From: an uncultured Anaerotruncus sp.
Lineage (GTDB): Bacteria; Bacillota; Clostridia; Oscillospirales; CAG-272
DNA length: 16,162 bases
NCBI GenBank assembly: GCA_905210995.1
Contig: CAJLZE010000052.1
Coordinates: 1 to 16,162 of the forward strand
Direction of reading: 5' to 3'
Part shown: one piece after another, positions 13,881 through 16,162 of the stretch
How positions within the stretch are numbered: position 1 is the stretch's first letter
How the letters are laid out: the number at the start of each line of letters is the position of its first letter
Translations under genes and position numbers: made by a program
Notes under the pieces: model-generated
Seen by the model: only the letters and a program-made list of their open reading frames with translations
The model's database searches: none
What the model was told of the DNA's origin: nothing

Positions 13881-15296
13881 ATGGCGACAGAAAGCATAAA
13901 GAAAAGGCGGTTCGGAAAAGAGCCCGAGCTTGACATGACACAGGGCAGCATTGCAAAAAACCTGCTGACCTTTGCCGTTCCGCTGCTGATAGGAAACCTG
14001 TTTCAGCAGCTCTACAACATGGTCGATACATGGGTCATCGGTCAGACCGGCATCGCGGGCGATTATGCCGCGGTCGGAAGCATCGGACCTATCATAAATA
14101 TACTCATCGGCTTCTTCTCCGGGCTGGCAAGCGGCGCGGGAGTCGTGATATCGCATCATTTCGGCGCGCATGACGACGACGGCGTGCAGCGTGCGGTCCA
14201 TACATCAATGGTCATGACGCTCATCATGGCTGTGGTATTCACCGTGGCGGGCGTGATACTTGCGCCCGAAATGCTCGACGTCATGCTCGACAACGAGCGC
14301 GAGGGCTACGCAGAAATGTACGGCGCGGGCGAAACATATCTCAGGATATATTTTTCCGGCGTCATAGGGCTCATGCTCTACAATATGGGCGCGGGCATAC
14401 TCCGTGCCGTGGGAGATTCGCAGCGGCCGCTTTACTTTCTCATCGCCTGTGCGATAACAAACACCCTGCTCGATATGCTTTTTGTCTTTGTGCTCGAAAT
14501 GGGAGTCGCGGGCGTCGCGCTCGCAACAGTCATATCGCAGCTCATTTCGGCTGTACTCACGCTCACCGTCCTCTTCCGCACTAAGTCCTGCGTAAAGCTG
14601 CACCTTTCCCGGCTGCGCATCGACACCGGGATGCTGAAAAAGATAATAAACATAGGTATTCCCTCGGCAATACAGATGGCGCTCACCGCCTTTGCCAACG
14701 TGTTCGTTCAGTCTTACATAGCGGGCACCGAAGGCAGCATGACGGTCAACACCGGCGGCTGGACGACCTATTCGAAGGTCGATCAGTTCATATTCCTTCC
14801 CATACAGTCGCTGGCGCTCGCCACCACCACCTTTGTGGGGCAAAACCTCGGCGTCGGCAATGTGGAACGCTCCAAAAAGGGCACACGGCTCGCGTATTTC
14901 ATGTCGACCGGCTGCTCGATAGCCATAATGATCCCCGTAATGATATTTGCGCCGTATATAGCGGGCGTTTTCAACGGCGACCCCGATATCGTGAGCACCG
15001 CAACGCTGCTGCTGCGCTGCATCACGCCCTTTTATCTCTTCTGCTCTGTCAACCAGATCTTCTCCGCCGCACTGCGCGGAGCCGGCAACAGCCGCACGCC
15101 GATGCTCATAATGCTCTTTTCCTTCATCGGCGTACGTCAGGTCTACCTTTTCATAATGTCGCGCTTTGTTTCAAACGAGCTGATACCCATAGGGATAAGC
15201 TACCCCGTCGGCTGGTTCACCTGCTGCGTGATAACCCTGATATACTACCTGCACTTTGATTTTTCAAAGGTGAGATCGGTAAAGGAAGAAAAATAA
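13881..15296 (+). CDS. MATE family efflux transporter
   Basis: A 471-residue cation-coupled multidrug/toxin exporter of the MATE family (DinF/NorM-like branch), about twelve membrane segments in two homologous halves. The first half opens with FAVPLLIGNLFQQLYNMVDTW (31-51) and has GAGILRAVGDSQRP (170-183); the second half repeats the pattern with FVGQNLGVGN (318-327) and ALRGAGNSRTPM (397-408). Length and motifs are normal. Substrate cannot be told from the sequence. AGAGGAT (13870-13876) precedes the ATG. The aldolase gene begins 20 bases after its stop, so the two are probably on one message, although a functional link is not obvious. Confidence 0.9.
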   Translation: MATESIKKRRFGKEPELDMTQGSIAKNLLTFAVPLLIGNLFQQLYNMVDTWVIGQTGIAGDYAAVGSIGPIINILIGFFSGLASGAGVVISHHFGAHDDDGVQRAVHTSMVMTLIMAVVFTVAGVILAPEMLDVMLDNEREGYAEMYGAGETYLRIYFSGVIGLMLYNMGAGILRAVGDSQRPLYFLIACAITNTLLDMLFVFVLEMGVAGVALATVISQLISAVLTLTVLFRTKSCVKLHLSRLRIDTGMLKKIINIGIPSAIQMALTAFANVFVQSYIAGTEGSMTVNTGGWTTYSKVDQFIFLPIQSLALATTTFVGQNLGVGNVERSKKGTRLAYFMSTGCSIAIMIPVMIFAPYIAGVFNGDPDIVSTATLLLRCITPFYLFCSVNQIFSAALRGAGNSRTPMLIMLFSFIGVRQVYLFIMSRFVSNELIPIGISYPVGWFTCCVITLIYYLHFDFSKVRSVKEEK

Positions 15297-15316
15297 ATCA
15301 TATAACGGAGGGAAAA

Positions 15317-16153
15317 ATGTTAGTCAATCTCAACGATGTTCTGAAGGATGCACAGCGGGAGCATTACGGCGTCGGACTTTTCAACACGATAGACACAGAT
15401 ATGCTCGAAGCGGCGATATCCGCCGCCGAGGAGCTGCGCTCCCCCATCATAATCGGCACAGCCGAGGTGCTTCTGCCCTACGGTGAGCTCGCGCTGATAG
15501 CACCCTCGGTCATTGCGGCGGCAAAAAGGGCATCGGTCCCCGTTGTCGTTCACTACGATCACGGGCTCACATTCGAGCGCTGCATGGAGGCACTGAAGCT
15601 CGGCTTCACAAGCATAATGTTCGACGGCTCGGCGGGCGACCCTGCGGAAAACACCGCGGCAACGCGCGAGGTCGTAAAGATCGCCCACGCATTCGGTGCG
15701 ACCGTGGAAGGCGAGATAGGACACGTCGGCGAGGCTGCCTCCGGCGACAATGCCGTGAGCGACCGCTACACAACGCCCGAGGAGGCTGAAAACTTCATTG
15801 CCGCAACGGGCGTCGATGCGCTTGCCGTTGCGATAGGCACGGCGCACGGTGCATACAAATCAAAGCCGAAGCTCGATATCGGCAGGCTCCGCGAGATACG
15901 AGCGCGCGTCGGCACACCGCTCGTGCTGCACGGCGGCTCGGGACTTTCGGACGACGATTTCAGAAACACCATTCGCGAGGGCATTGCAAAGGTGAATATT
16001 TTCACCGATCTCTGCGTTGCGGGCGCAGGTGCTATGGCTGAGAGCACCGCCGCCGGACTTTCGTATCTCGAGGCGCGCAGCGCGCGCGTCGCGGCAATAA
16101 AAAAAGCCGTCATGACCAAGATCGAGCTTTTCGGCTCGGCGGGCAAGGCGTAA
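15317..16153 (+). CDS. Class II ketose-bisphosphate aldolase
   Basis: A 278-residue zinc-dependent aldolase of the class II fructose-/tagatose-bisphosphate family, a TIM barrel acting in the cytoplasm on a ketose 1,6-bisphosphate to give dihydroxyacetone phosphate and glyceraldehyde 3-phosphate. Visible residues are D81 (proton donor) and H82 (zinc) in HYDHG, E133 in EGEIG, H177 (zinc) in GTAHGAYK, and H205 (zinc) in LHGGSG, followed by the phosphate-binding KVNIFTDL. All metal ligands are present. The length is nearer the short GatY/KbaY type (about 285) than the longer yeast or E. coli FbaA type (about 360), so tagatose-bisphosphate or another ketose substrate is as likely as fructose-bisphosphate. 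CGGAGGG (15306-15312) precedes the ATG. Nine bases follow the stop before the window ends, so its terminator or downstream partners are not seen. Confidence 0.9.
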   Translation: MLVNLNDVLKDAQREHYGVGLFNTIDTDMLEAAISAAEELRSPIIIGTAEVLLPYGELALIAPSVIAAAKRASVPVVVHYDHGLTFERCMEALKLGFTSIMFDGSAGDPAENTAATREVVKIAHAFGATVEGEIGHVGEAASGDNAVSDRYTTPEEAENFIAATGVDALAVAIGTAHGAYKSKPKLDIGRLREIRARVGTPLVLHGGSGLSDDDFRNTIREGIAKVNIFTDLCVAGAGAMAESTAAGLSYLEARSARVAAIKKAVMTKIELFGSAGKA

Positions 16154-16162
16154 TATACATAA

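Overview
The window reads as a moderately GC-rich chromosome segment from a Clostridia-type Firmicute, probably a gut Oscillospirales-like lineage. The support is good AGGAGG-type ribosome sites, sigma-A promoters with 17-base spacers, strong intrinsic terminators, a high-GC codon style that still uses ATA for isoleucine, and an island of palindromic repeats of a kind I recall from gut Clostridia. The lineage is inference. Almost everything is coding: twelve complete protein genes, eleven on + and one on -. I saw no tRNA, rRNA, CRISPR array, transposase or phage gene.

Layout. Positions 1-533 hold a non-coding island of hairpins and repeats, including a duplicated terminator-plus-36-base module. 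A beta-CASP metallo-beta-lactamase nuclease gene (602-2233, -) ends at its own terminator (543-578). It is divergent from an RlmI/YwbD-like rRNA methyltransferase gene (2410-3630), which is followed closely by a glycoside hydrolase family 2 gene, GH2-A (3670-5427), and a two-part terminator.

A perfect consensus promoter (5526-5554) then starts a complete branched-chain-type amino acid ABC importer operon in the order livK-livH-livM-livG-livF (5646-10598). It has a structured leader, two hairpins between livK and livH, and a long terminator whose 3' arm doubles as the -35 region of the next promoter. That promoter drives an MFS permease gene (10741-12054), translationally overlapped with a second GH2 gene, GH2-B (12047-13756), which is a paralogue of GH2-A. 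A MATE exporter gene (13881-15296) with its own promoter is followed 20 bases later by a class II ketose-bisphosphate aldolase gene (15317-16153).

How the parts may work together. The liv operon is a self-contained importer: a lipoprotein receptor, two permeases and two ATPases. The MFS/GH2-B pair looks like an import-and-hydrolyse unit for a small glycoside, with GH2-A as a second, cytoplasmic hydrolase and the aldolase as a possible downstream sugar-phosphate step; these links are inferred from proximity. The most unusual material is regulatory and structural: the repeat island, the liv terminator fused to the MFS promoter, the alternative hairpins in the livK leader, the livK-livH hairpins, and a promoter style (TTGC -35 with TGn extended -10) shared by three of the transcription units. 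I do not see a clearly new defence or mobile system here.
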